Origin: an uncultured Lachnospiraceae bacterium
Lineage (GTDB): Bacteria > Bacillota > Clostridia > Lachnospirales > Lachnospiraceae
Direction of reading: 5' to 3'
DNA length: 34,512 nucleotides
NCBI GenBank assembly: GCA_947366105.1
Contig: CANAZK010000010.1
Location: 1-34,512 of the forward strand
Below are positions 10,602-19,822 of this stretch, piece after piece; position 1 is the stretch's first letter, and each line of letters begins with the position of its first letter. A model generated the notes under the pieces. It saw only the letters and a program-made list of their open reading frames with translations, made no database searches and was not told where the DNA came from. Made by a program: the position numbers and the translations under genes.

Positions 10602-11489
10602 TTAGAATACACGATATCCCGCAACCTTATCTGCAAGGAAATAAGATAATCCGACTAATATACATGAAACAACAGACTTAAATAATCCAACCGCGGTACC
10701 AACAGAATACTGTGCCTGCTGAATACCAAGACGGTATACATAAGTATCAATGACGTCACCTGTCTCATATACAATCGGAGAATATAGGTTGAAGATCTGG
10801 TCAAATCCCGCACTTAATACATTACCCAATGATAACACAAACATTAAAATAATGGTCGGCATCAAAAGTGGAATGGTAATGTAAATAGTTTGTTTCCATC
10901 TTTTTGCGCCATCCATCATAGCCGACTCATAAAGCCCCGGATCAATTCCGGAAAGGGCCGCCAAGTACACAACCGTACCGAATCCAAATCCTTTCCAAAT
11001 ATCTGTTACAATCATCGTCCACGGGAACACTCCGGAGTCTCCAAGGAAACTAATCGGCTCAATTCCGATCATGCCTAATACCTGATTTACCGCACCATTT
11101 CGAGATAATATCTCCATTAACACACCCGCCATAATAACCCATGACAGAAAGTTCGGAATATATACAAGTGTTTGGAAAATTCTCTTGATCTTTTCAGACA
11201 CCAGTTCATTTAATAATAATGCAACAATTACCGGAACTACAACACCGCCAATTAACTTAAAGCATGCGATATATAAAGTATTCCAAATCGTTTTAACAAA
11301 TGCCGGTTGACTAAACAAATATGTAAAATTATCTAATCCAACCCAAGGAGAAGCAAATCCCGTTCCCGGATTATATTCCTGAAATGCAATTATAAGACCA
11401 TACAATGGAATATAGCTAAAGATAAATACAAGAATCACTCCCGGTATAAGCATTGCATGATACTGCCACTGTCTTTTTAATGTCTTCAT
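10602..11489 (-). CDS. Carbohydrate ABC transporter permease (LplB type)
   Basis: MLIPGVILVFIFSYIPLYGLIIAFQEYNPGTGF; EAA loop ALSGIDPGLYESAMMDGAKRWKQTIYITIPLLMPTIILMFVL. Confidence 0.93.
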   Translation of the reverse strand: MKTLKRQWQYHAMLIPGVILVFIFSYIPLYGLIIAFQEYNPGTGFASPWVGLDNFTYLFSQPAFVKTIWNTLYIACFKLIGGVVVPVIVALLLNELVSEKIKRIFQTLVYIPNFLSWVIMAGVLMEILSRNGAVNQVLGMIGIEPISFLGDSGVFPWTMIVTDIWKGFGFGTVVYLAALSGIDPGLYESAMMDGAKRWKQTIYITIPLLMPTIILMFVLSLGNVLSAGFDQIFNLYSPIVYETGDVIDTYVYRLGIQQAQYSVGTAVGLFKSVVSCILVGLSYFLADKVAGYRVF

Positions 11490-11504
11490 AGTTTTTCCTT
11501 TCTT

Positions 11505-11539
11505 AAAAATATAACGGGAATCACTCCCGTTATATTTTT
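11505..11539 (-). terminator. Intercistronic stem-loop (partial terminator/attenuator) between binding-protein and permease genes
   Basis: Perfect 15-bp inverted repeat AAAAATATAACGGGA / TCCCGTTATATTTTT with a 5-nt loop; on the minus strand the stem ends in a run of five T. Confidence 0.75.
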
Positions 11540-11545
11540 CATTAT

Positions 11546-13165
11546 TTATTTCCCATAAATTTCATTGACTTCTTTTGTTGCCTTTTCTCCACCGGCTTTT
11601 GCCCAGTCCCCTACAAGTGTATCGAAGTATTCTACTGGTTTCTCGCCAACAATAATCTTTGTAAATCCTTCTTTCAAAATATCATCCAATGTACTTCCTG
11701 ATTTAGAAAGTGTTGTTGGAGGCGCCCCCCAAAGCATATCCTCAAGAATTAAGTTTTTTTCTCTTGCCAATGCGCCTACTTCATTAAAGCAATGTTCTTT
11801 TCCGTAGACCAAATACTCTCCTCCACCACCAGCATCATTTTCTTCAATAACTCTTATACATTTGCTCCACAATTCTGCAGTCCGTCCCCAGTTAGAAGTA
11901 TCTGCTTTAGAGCCTTCTGGCAAAGCTTCTTGTATTTTCAGATATCTTTTATATTCTGCTTCTGTATCAAACATACGAAATGGTCCCGGAATTGTTCCTA
12001 AATTGAATAATTTCTTTTCCATTTCTGCGTCCAGCCCCGCTTCTCCATCCGAAGCAGCTACATAGTAGTTCATTAAACGGATGGCAGCTTCTGGATTCGG
12101 ACAATCTTTGCTTACTACAGTATATCCATAGTTTGCAAATTTTACTGGTACTTTCGCTTCTTCTCCTGTCGCAGTCGGTATCGGGAAGGCATCGTAAGTT
12201 CCATCCACTCCCCACTGTTCAATTGAATCCGGTCCAACTCCCCATACAAAATAGCTTGAAAACGGACTAACACCTGTATCTCCAGCCAACACTTTTTGGA
12301 ACATCTTCTCAGCATCTGTAATTGTAAATTCAGGATCGATTAGCCCTTCCTTATACCATCGTGCATATGTTTCCAATACCTGTTTCATTTCCGGCTGGAC
12401 AGAACCATACTCAATAGAACCATCTTCTTTCTCAATCCAGATACCTGGATATGCTCCCCAAGCCGGAGCCATTCCCTTCATTCCATCAAGGTCTGATGTC
12501 TCAGTAAATCCAAATTTGCCATGTTTAGATTGGATTGCTTTTACTAATTTTTCAAAATCTTCAACTGTTTTAATCTCTTTTATACCAGTTTCTTTCATCC
12601 AGTCTTTCTTTACCCATACACAAAGCATATCTTCTTCTGCTCCTTGACTTAATTGAGGAATTCCATATAACTTTCCATCAATTTTGCCCGAATCAAATGT
12701 CGCCTGTGCTTTTTCCGCATAACTCTTCAGAAGATCAGATGCATTTTCTTCCCAAATTTCCGTTAAATCCCAAATCATATCTGCTTCTTTTAATTCTTTT
12801 ACCTGTTGTGCTTTGGCTGAAAAAACGTCCGGTATATCTCCTTCTGCAATTGCCAAATTTATCTTTGTAGCATTATCACTGCTGACCCATTCATTCTCTA
12901 CATTAATGTTAAAACGTTCTTTGTACTCGCGGAACCAAGGATTATCATCATAATCATCCCCTTCATCCCAGCGTATGGCTACATTTTCATTTTGAATTGT
13001 GCTTATTGTCACTTCCTCTTTGTACGGTTCCCATATGTCCTTCGGAACTTCTACCGCTGTTCTGTTCTCTTTTGTTTTTTTTCCATTTTCCTTTTTCATA
13101 CAGCCTACAGCTCCGAAAACCATACTAACCGCCAGTAAAACTGCCAATACCTGTTTCATTTTCAT
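11546..13165 (-). CDS. Extracellular solute-binding lipoprotein of carbohydrate ABC importer (LplA type)
   Basis: Lipoprotein signal MKMKQVLAVLLAVSMVFGAVGC; family-1 SBP pattern (LAIAEGDIPDVFSA, GKLYGIPQ); directly upstream of two permease genes; GGAGGAG RBS. Confidence 0.93.
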   Translation of the reverse strand: MKMKQVLAVLLAVSMVFGAVGCMKKENGKKTKENRTAVEVPKDIWEPYKEEVTISTIQNENVAIRWDEGDDYDDNPWFREYKERFNINVENEWVSSDNATKINLAIAEGDIPDVFSAKAQQVKELKEADMIWDLTEIWEENASDLLKSYAEKAQATFDSGKIDGKLYGIPQLSQGAEEDMLCVWVKKDWMKETGIKEIKTVEDFEKLVKAIQSKHGKFGFTETSDLDGMKGMAPAWGAYPGIWIEKEDGSIEYGSVQPEMKQVLETYARWYKEGLIDPEFTITDAEKMFQKVLAGDTGVSPFSSYFVWGVGPDSIEQWGVDGTYDAFPIPTATGEEAKVPVKFANYGYTVVSKDCPNPEAAIRLMNYYVAASDGEAGLDAEMEKKLFNLGTIPGPFRMFDTEAEYKRYLKIQEALPEGSKADTSNWGRTAELWSKCIRVIEENDAGGGGEYLVYGKEHCFNEVGALAREKNLILEDMLWGAPPTTLSKSGSTLDDILKEGFTKIIVGEKPVEYFDTLVGDWAKAGGEKATKEVNEIYGK

Positions 13166-13372
13166 ATTTTTCTCCTCCTATGTTTTGATGAATACATTTT
13201 TATATATTTCGACATAAAAATCTATAAAATATCTTTCGTTTTTTATAATTTTTATACTCTATTCATCATTTTTCTCATTATTTTATAAATTATAAAAAAT
13301 TTTATATATATGATTTCCATGAATAATACGGTATACTAATTAAATAAAGAAACATACTTAACAGGAGACGCT

Positions 13373-15106
13373 ATGAAATCGCATAATACATTACTGAAAA
13401 AAACTGTCTTACTCTTTGTCGGCATTTTCATTCCGCTGACAACAATTGGAACCATCGCTATCATCCACAGCAACCACAAGTTAAAAGAACAGATTCTTTC
13501 TTCTATTGATTCCAACAGTGAGAATTATGTTTCACAACTAAATACCATGTTGGACAATCTCTATATTAATGGGTATAACTTGATAAATCAGTCTAATTTT
13601 ATGAAGTTTTCCAATACTTATAATAATTTTTCACCTTACGACAAACGAACACAGGTGAAGCTTCTTCAGGATCAGTTATCGGGATTAAGGCTTTCCTCAC
13701 CTTTGGTAGAAGCCGCACACGTATATTTTTTCGACTATGCCATTGCATTTCATTCACGTGGATATATGTATGGAAGTTTCCACGACTTATCAGAAGAACA
13801 TATAGAAATTCTACAGAATTTCACACAAGGCAAAAGTCTGAATTATTATGAAAATCCACTGAATTGTGAATTGGCTCTGAATTTATTCATCTTACCGGAA
13901 TATTCCGATAAATACTGTGCCGAAATCACAATCTCCCAACAGGAAATCAAAAAATACCTGAATGCAAATGCAACTTACAAAAACGAAAGTTATCTTCTCT
14001 ATTCCAATACAGCTTTTAGAATTGACAATCTTTCTGATTCTATCAAAGAAGATACGTTCACTCTCCAAAAAAAGCTGGAAGAAAAAGGGGATTCCAGGGC
14101 GCTTGCACCAATAACTCTGAGCAATACGGATTACTATGTATTTTCCTACGAACTTCCAAGCCTGTCGGCACATTACATACGCTTAATACCGGCAGACTCA
14201 CTGTTCAGCAAAATCAATGCGACGCCTATTTTACTTTTACTCGTTTTCATGTTTGTATTCGGCGCCTGTATCTTGTTCTTTATCGGCGTGTACCGACTGA
14301 TTCACAAACCTTTGTATCAGCTCACAACTGCGTTTGATGAATTAGAAAACGGTAATTTCTCCGTTACAATACACGATATGCAAAATGCAGAATTTGCTTA
14401 TTTATTTCATGCTTTTAACAACATGACAGCAAAGCTGAACCGTCTGATTGAACAGGATTACAATCAAAAGATGCTTTTACAGAAGGCAGAATTAAAACAG
14501 CTGCAGGCGCAGATTAACCCACACTTTTTATACAATAGTTTCTTTATGTTACAAAGAATGATAAAAATGGATATGTCCAAGGAATCCCAGGAAACAGCAA
14601 GTGCACTCGGAAAATATTTTCACTATCTTACAAGAAACAGTATGGACAATGTAACATTAATGACAGAATACGAACATGCGAAAACCTATGCTTATATTCA
14701 GGGTCTTCGTTTCGCAGGACGCATTCAGATTCAGTTTGATGAACTTCCTGCAGAATTTCAGAGTCTGCCTGTCCCGAAATTAATCCTGCAGCCTCTGCTT
14801 GAAAATGCATTCAACTATGGCTTAAATAACAAAATGGATAACGGATTTTTAAACATCCATTTTTCCCATCACGGCGATCTTCTTGCAATCATCGTAGAAG
14901 ATAATGGGGAGGAACTGACAGACGAATTGCTTCAGACGTTACAGAACAATTTGAATATTGCAAAAGAGACATCGAATAATTATGAAACGACTGGTCTTCT
15001 CAACATTCAGAGAAGACTTTCCATCTTTTCAGATTATTCCTATTCTCTTAATATTTCCCGTTCAACTATAGGAGGACTTTGCGTTTCTATCTGTTTAAGA
15101 AAATAA
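13373..15106 (+). CDS. YesM-type sensor histidine kinase (TM - sensor - TM - HAMP - His_kinase)
   Basis: HAMP region IHKPLYQLTTAFDELENGNFSVTI; H-box QAQINPHFLYNSFFMLQRM; N-box KLILQPLLENAFNYGL. AGGAG RBS. Confidence 0.93.
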   Translation: MKSHNTLLKKTVLLFVGIFIPLTTIGTIAIIHSNHKLKEQILSSIDSNSENYVSQLNTMLDNLYINGYNLINQSNFMKFSNTYNNFSPYDKRTQVKLLQDQLSGLRLSSPLVEAAHVYFFDYAIAFHSRGYMYGSFHDLSEEHIEILQNFTQGKSLNYYENPLNCELALNLFILPEYSDKYCAEITISQQEIKKYLNANATYKNESYLLYSNTAFRIDNLSDSIKEDTFTLQKKLEEKGDSRALAPITLSNTDYYVFSYELPSLSAHYIRLIPADSLFSKINATPILLLLVFMFVFGACILFFIGVYRLIHKPLYQLTTAFDELENGNFSVTIHDMQNAEFAYLFHAFNNMTAKLNRLIEQDYNQKMLLQKAELKQLQAQINPHFLYNSFFMLQRMIKMDMSKESQETASALGKYFHYLTRNSMDNVTLMTEYEHAKTYAYIQGLRFAGRIQIQFDELPAEFQSLPVPKLILQPLLENAFNYGLNNKMDNGFLNIHFSHHGDLLAIIVEDNGEELTDELLQTLQNNLNIAKETSNNYETTGLLNIQRRLSIFSDYSYSLNISRSTIGGLCVSICLRK

Positions 15107-15122
15107 GTTTAGGAGGAATTAT

Positions 15123-16754
15123 ATGCGCTTATTAATTGTAGATGATGAGCACCACATTGTAAATTATCTTACGGTTCTTATTGCAGAACAACAATTTCCG
15201 GAACTGGAGATTTATAAATGTTATTCAGGAAAAGAAGCTCTTTCCATCGTCCGCACTTCTTTGATTGATTTGATGCTTTTGGATATACACATGCCGGGAA
15301 TGTCAGGACTTGATGTAGCAGCTTCCGTCACAAAACTATTACCTCGCTGCCGTATCATTTTTCTGACGGCGTATGATAGGTTTGACCACGTTTATGAATC
15401 CAATAAGTTAAAACACACACGGTATTTATTGAAAACAGAAGACGACCAGGTTATTCTAAATGAGATTTCCTGCGCATTGGAAGAATTAGAAGAAGAAAAT
15501 AACCGGCTTCTTCTATTGTCCGAAGCCCAGCAGAAATCTTTCCTGCTCTCCCACCTCCTTCAGCAGAATATATTGAAAGGAATTGTTGCGGGACATCCCA
15601 TCGAAAAACTGGAACGGGAATTAAGTATTACCGGCTCTGATTTTACATTGGATTTATATCAGCCGGTTTATTTGATGTATACACAGATCCACTATAAAAC
15701 ATTAGATGAGATGAACCTTACTAATTCTTCTCATACGCTTCAGTATCTGCAGTTGATAAATAAGCTCTTAGAAGAAAACTTTAAGTTTTCAATGCTGGAT
15801 TTGGGAAAAGGGATGCTGCTTCTATTTTTCCAGCCTCTACCCCCTTTTTCTTCTGAATTTGAGTTTCTGCAGTCTGTTGCCAATGATTTTGCTGATTATT
15901 ATTTTACAAAATATAAACGGCAGGTCACTACTGTACTCTACCCAGAGAGTTCACAATGGAACGAGGTATACAACCGTTTTCATGTGCTGCAGCAATATGC
16001 GGAATCCTCAAGAGATGCCGTACCTTTAATCTACTCGGCTTCCAATGCACCGGAAGATGAGATTTCAATGGTTTTGCCAGGCAAAGACTCTGTAAACCGA
16101 ATCTCTCTTGAGAAAAAACTGCAGGAACTTTCTTTTTATCTTTATCAGAACTCTGAAAAAGATTACTTACGTACTTTGAAACAACTAGGTATGGAATGCA
16201 TCCATATCCGCAGCATGCACAGTCTCTCTGCCATCAAAATCTACCATTCGATAACACTGACTTTGATGCAGTATATTGATTTATACCATTTACAAGAGAA
16301 GATTATTTCCAAAGTTGCCCTCTATCCTTTGTACTATATCCACGATTTTTCTTCCTGGAAAGATGCCTTTTATTATTTGGAAAAGCTCTCCAGACAGATT
16401 TTCGATATTATGACTTCAAAGAAACTGGACAGAAACGAACAACTAGTACAAAAGATTAAAACTTACATTCGTGACCATCTTGCAGATTCTTTGACACTTA
16501 CCACAATCTCACGAATCGTAAATTATAACGAAGCGTATATTTCCCGGCTTTTCAAACAGATTAACGGAATGGGAATCTCGGAATATATCTCTCAGGAACG
16601 TATTTCCGCAGCAAAGAATCTGCTCATTACAACGACTGATTCCATGCAAAGTATTGCAACAGCCACCGGTTTTGATACCGCACAATATTTCTCTCTTGTA
16701 TTCAAGAAGACAACTGGAGTCTCTCCCAGCGAATACAGACGTTCTCATATGTAA
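15123..16754 (+). CDS. YesN-type response regulator with AraC-family DNA-binding domain
   Basis: REC: MRLLIVDDEHHIVNYL, DLMLLDIHMPGMSGLD; AraC tail: LTLTTISRIVNYNEAYISRLFKQINGMGISEYI...IATATGFDTAQYFSLVFKKTTGVSPSEYR. Confidence 0.94.
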   Translation: MRLLIVDDEHHIVNYLTVLIAEQQFPELEIYKCYSGKEALSIVRTSLIDLMLLDIHMPGMSGLDVAASVTKLLPRCRIIFLTAYDRFDHVYESNKLKHTRYLLKTEDDQVILNEISCALEELEEENNRLLLLSEAQQKSFLLSHLLQQNILKGIVAGHPIEKLERELSITGSDFTLDLYQPVYLMYTQIHYKTLDEMNLTNSSHTLQYLQLINKLLEENFKFSMLDLGKGMLLLFFQPLPPFSSEFEFLQSVANDFADYYFTKYKRQVTTVLYPESSQWNEVYNRFHVLQQYAESSRDAVPLIYSASNAPEDEISMVLPGKDSVNRISLEKKLQELSFYLYQNSEKDYLRTLKQLGMECIHIRSMHSLSAIKIYHSITLTLMQYIDLYHLQEKIISKVALYPLYYIHDFSSWKDAFYYLEKLSRQIFDIMTSKKLDRNEQLVQKIKTYIRDHLADSLTLTTISRIVNYNEAYISRLFKQINGMGISEYISQERISAAKNLLITTTDSMQSIATATGFDTAQYFSLVFKKTTGVSPSEYRRSHM

Positions 16755-16865
16755 AAATATAAGGACAAAAACAAAGAGTTGGAACTTAAGACTGGTAAAA
16801 CGAAACCAGCGGAAAAGGATAATGAGATTGCGGAACTAAAACGTCAGCTTGCCGCCCATAGGTAG
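16755..16865 (+). pseudogene. Start-less coiled-coil coding remnant, in frame after the response-regulator stop
   Basis: Translation KYKDKNKELELKTGKTKPAEKDNEIAELKRQLAAHR*; charged, heptad-like; no start codon of its own. Possibly an IS3 OrfA-like tail, but the family is uncertain. Confidence 0.35.
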
Positions 16866-17031
16866 TGTAAAATATTGTAGGAAACCACTACATCATCAAA
16901 TGGTTAGACGGCGACGACAAGAACATTCTCCTTTTTCCTCTTTTTTCCTGTATCTGATGTTGCACCTTGATTTATTTTCTGCTACCATAACATATACCAT
17001 GACCTACAAAAAACTTACAGGAGGTATTAAA

Positions 17032-17988
17032 ATGAAAATCAGTTTATTAGAACCGCTCGGCGTATCCGCCGAGTATATTCAAAAATTTGCAGATGCATGC
17101 AGGGCAAAGGGACACACTTTTACTTATTATGACAATAAGACCACAGACATAGAGGAATTAAAACGCCGTTCAGAAGGTCAGGATATTGTTATGATTGCCA
17201 ACAATCCATATCCTGACGAAGTTGTACGTTCGGCAGATTCCCTCAAAATGATTGCCGTTGCATTCACAGGCATCGACCATGTCGGACTTGCCGCATGTAA
17301 GGAAAAAGGAATCACCGTATGCAACTGTGCCGGATATTCAAATGTATCTGTTGCAGAGCTTTCTATCGGAATGACAATCGGTCTTTTGCGTAAATTCCAT
17401 GAATGTGACGAAGCCGTCCGCACGCAGAAGACAAGCGCGGGTCTTATGGGAATGGAGATTGCGGGGAAAACAGTCGGCATTGTAGGCTGCGGCAAAATCG
17501 GATTGCGGGCGGCAAAATTATATCAGGCATTCGGCGCAGATGTTCTCGCATATGCAAGAACCCCAAAAGCTGAATGGGCAGAGGAAGGCATTAAAGCCGT
17601 TGATCTTGAATCTCTTTTGAAAGAAAGCGATATCGTTGTAATCATGCTTCCTCTCAACGACTCTACACGAGGATTCTTAGACAAAGATAAATTAGCGCTT
17701 ATGAAACCGTCCGCACTTCTTATTAACTGCGCAAGAGGTCCAATCATTGACAATGCCGCTTTAGCAGACGCATTAAACGAAGAACGTATCGCAGGCGCCG
17801 CAATAGATGTATTCGATATGGAACCGCCGATTCCTTCCGATTACTGCCTGCAGAATGCAAAAAATATACTTCTCACGCCGCACATCGGCTTTTTAACAAA
17901 AGAGGCTATGATCAGAAGAGCCGATATTGAATTCGACAATGTACTTTCTTACACAGATGGAATTGTAAAAAACCAGTGCGCAGTCTAA
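17032..17988 (+). CDS. D-isomer-specific 2-hydroxyacid dehydrogenase, NAD-binding
   Basis: VGIVGCGKIGLRAAKLYQAFGADVLAYAR Rossmann motif; LLINCARGPIIDNAALADAL; DVFDMEPP; LTPHIGF. AGGAGG RBS before ATG 17032, preferred over the track start at 16849. Confidence 0.92.
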   Translation: MKISLLEPLGVSAEYIQKFADACRAKGHTFTYYDNKTTDIEELKRRSEGQDIVMIANNPYPDEVVRSADSLKMIAVAFTGIDHVGLAACKEKGITVCNCAGYSNVSVAELSIGMTIGLLRKFHECDEAVRTQKTSAGLMGMEIAGKTVGIVGCGKIGLRAAKLYQAFGADVLAYARTPKAEWAEEGIKAVDLESLLKESDIVVIMLPLNDSTRGFLDKDKLALMKPSALLINCARGPIIDNAALADALNEERIAGAAIDVFDMEPPIPSDYCLQNAKNILLTPHIGFLTKEAMIRRADIEFDNVLSYTDGIVKNQCAV

Positions 17989-18011
17989 AATGAATAAAAC
18001 CGGCAAATATA

Positions 18012-18056
18012 CCCCTTATTCCCAAAAACCTTCAAAATTTTGTCAGGAATAAGGGG
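18012..18056 (+). terminator. Candidate intrinsic terminator after the dehydrogenase
   Basis: CCCCTTATTCC (18012-18022) / GGAATAAGGGG (18046-18056), followed by ATTTTG; 23-nt loop and short T-run. Confidence 0.55.
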
Positions 18057-18121
18057 ATTTTGCAAACCAAAGGTACTCGGAAGCAGAAATACAATAAAAG
18101 AAATTATGGAGGACAGCCAAC

Positions 18122-19501
18122 ATGACAGCTAACGAGATTAAACAAATTGTGGATGCACAGCGGAAATTCTTCTATACAGGCGCTACATTGAATGTGGATT
18201 ACCGCCTGACTGCCCTCAAGAAATTAAAAACGTCCGTTCTCTCCCACGAAAAGGAAATCAACGAGGCGTTAAAAAAAGATTTGGGTAAAAGTGCATTTGA
18301 AAGCTATATGTGCGAAACGGGACTTGTATCAAGCGAACTAAGCTACATGATAAAACATACTCGTACGTTTGCAAAGGAGAAAACCGTTTTCACGCCTCTG
18401 GCACAGTTCCACTCAAGAAGCTATAAGAAACCTTCACCATATGGCGTTACCTTGATTATGAGCCCGTGGAATTATCCGTTCATGCTGACCATCGAGCCGC
18501 TTATAGACGCAGTTGCGGCGGGAAATACAGCAGTGCTGAAACCAAGCGCCTACTCTCCTCACACAAGCGATATTATTAAGCTTATTGTCGAAGAATGTTT
18601 TCAGCCGGAATATGTATCCGTTGTCATGGGCGGACGTGAAGAAAACACCTGCCTCCTGGAAGAACACTTTGACTACATTTTCTTCACCGGAAGCCCGGCG
18701 GTGGGAAAAGAAGTGATGCGAAATGCTTCCCGGCGCTTAACACCCGTGACATTAGAACTTGGCGGAAAAAGTCCTTGTATCGTGGAAAAGACCGCAAATC
18801 TAAAGCTCGCCGCCAGACGGATCGTATTCGGCAAATATTTAAACTGCGGACAGACCTGCGTAGCCCCGGATTATATTTACTGCGACGCTTCTGTCAAAGA
18901 CGAATTGGCAAAACGGCTTAAGAAAGAAATTGTAAGACAATTTGGACGTGCCCCGCTTACTAATAAGAACTACGGCAAAATAATCAACGGGAAACATTTC
19001 CACCGCATTGCCGGGTTGATTGACCGGGATAAAATTGTTCACGGCGGAAAAATAAATGAAAAAACTCTCCAAATTGAGCCGACGGTTCTTGACAATGTAA
19101 ACTGGAACGACGGCGTAATGCAGGAAGAAATTTTCGGTCCGGTGCTTCCAATCGTAACATACCATGCTATCGACAGCGCTATTGCCAAAATAAACTCCAT
19201 GCCGCACCCGCTTGCGCTCTACATCTTCACTTCCAATCAAAAAGCAGCCAAAAAAGTAACTACCAAATGCAGTTTCGGCGGAGGCTGCATCAATGATGTC
19301 GTCATCCACCTTGCTACAAGCGACATGGGATTCGGAGGCTTCGGCGAAAGCGGAATGGGTTCTTATCACGGAAGAGACGGATTCAACACCTTCTCCCATT
19401 ATAAGAGCATTGTCGATAAGAAAACATGGATAGACCTGCCCATGCGTTATCAGCCTTACCGCAGGATAAACGAGAAATTAATACGAATGTTTTTAAAGTA
19501 A
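18122..19501 (+). CDS. Aldehyde dehydrogenase family protein (class 3-like)
   Basis: SPWNYPFMLTIEPLIDAVAAGNTAVLKPS; FFTGSPAVGKEVM; LELGGKSPCIV; catalytic Cys in GKYLNCGQTCVAPDY. Confidence 0.95.
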   Translation: MTANEIKQIVDAQRKFFYTGATLNVDYRLTALKKLKTSVLSHEKEINEALKKDLGKSAFESYMCETGLVSSELSYMIKHTRTFAKEKTVFTPLAQFHSRSYKKPSPYGVTLIMSPWNYPFMLTIEPLIDAVAAGNTAVLKPSAYSPHTSDIIKLIVEECFQPEYVSVVMGGREENTCLLEEHFDYIFFTGSPAVGKEVMRNASRRLTPVTLELGGKSPCIVEKTANLKLAARRIVFGKYLNCGQTCVAPDYIYCDASVKDELAKRLKKEIVRQFGRAPLTNKNYGKIINGKHFHRIAGLIDRDKIVHGGKINEKTLQIEPTVLDNVNWNDGVMQEEIFGPVLPIVTYHAIDSAIAKINSMPHPLALYIFTSNQKAAKKVTTKCSFGGGCINDVVIHLATSDMGFGGFGESGMGSYHGRDGFNTFSHYKSIVDKKTWIDLPMRYQPYRRINEKLIRMFLK

Positions 19502-19519
19502 CTCCAAGCCTCTCCAATC

Positions 19520-19556
19520 AAATCAGCGCCGCCGACTAAATCGGTGACGCTGATTT
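19520..19556 (+). terminator. Intrinsic terminator after aldehyde dehydrogenase
   Basis: AATCAGCGCCGCCGA - CTAAA - TCGGTGACGCTGATT, 15-bp stem with one mismatch and one G.U pair, followed by TTTT. Confidence 0.7.
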
Positions 19557-19559
19557 TCA

Positions 19560-19805
19560 CTACTCTTCATTTTGTATAATTCTTTTCTGTATCTTATTAT
19601 AGTTCTCTCTCTTATGCGGAAACAAACAATTACTGCAGTCCTTGATTCCTTTTTCCGTATAAGTAAAATTACCTCCGCACTTATCTCCCTTCAGATACAA
19701 CGGACAATAACAGAACAGACAGTTGAAATTCTCCGTATCGTCTGTTCTATGGCACGGAAAGTATTCGCACTCTCTGTGCTGAAAAAATTTATAGTTTTCC
19801 GACAT
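19560..19805 (-). CDS. Cysteine-rich small-domain protein
   Basis: ECEYFPCHRTDDTENFNCLFCYCPLYLKGDKCGGNFTYTEKGIKDCSNCLFPH: regular Cys motifs as in the Cys_rich_small family. Confidence 0.8.
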   Translation of the reverse strand: MSENYKFFQHRECEYFPCHRTDDTENFNCLFCYCPLYLKGDKCGGNFTYTEKGIKDCSNCLFPHKRENYNKIQKRIIQNEE

Positions 19806-19822
19806 ATGATTCTCCTCACCTT

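Noticed and set aside
13200-13372. CcpA cre site in the SBP/kinase intergenic region (AAAAAACGAAAGAT)
   Set aside because: Too few matches to the cre consensus; only AT-richness makes it look similar.
16849-17031. N-terminal extension of the 2-hydroxyacid dehydrogenase from 16849
   Set aside because: A strong AGGAGG RBS precedes ATG 17032 and the family N-terminus begins there (MKISLLEPLGVS); the extension is not protein-like.
18839-19399. 186-aa minus-strand ORF opposite the aldehyde dehydrogenase
   Set aside because: Shadow of the ALDH codon pattern; no RBS or motif.
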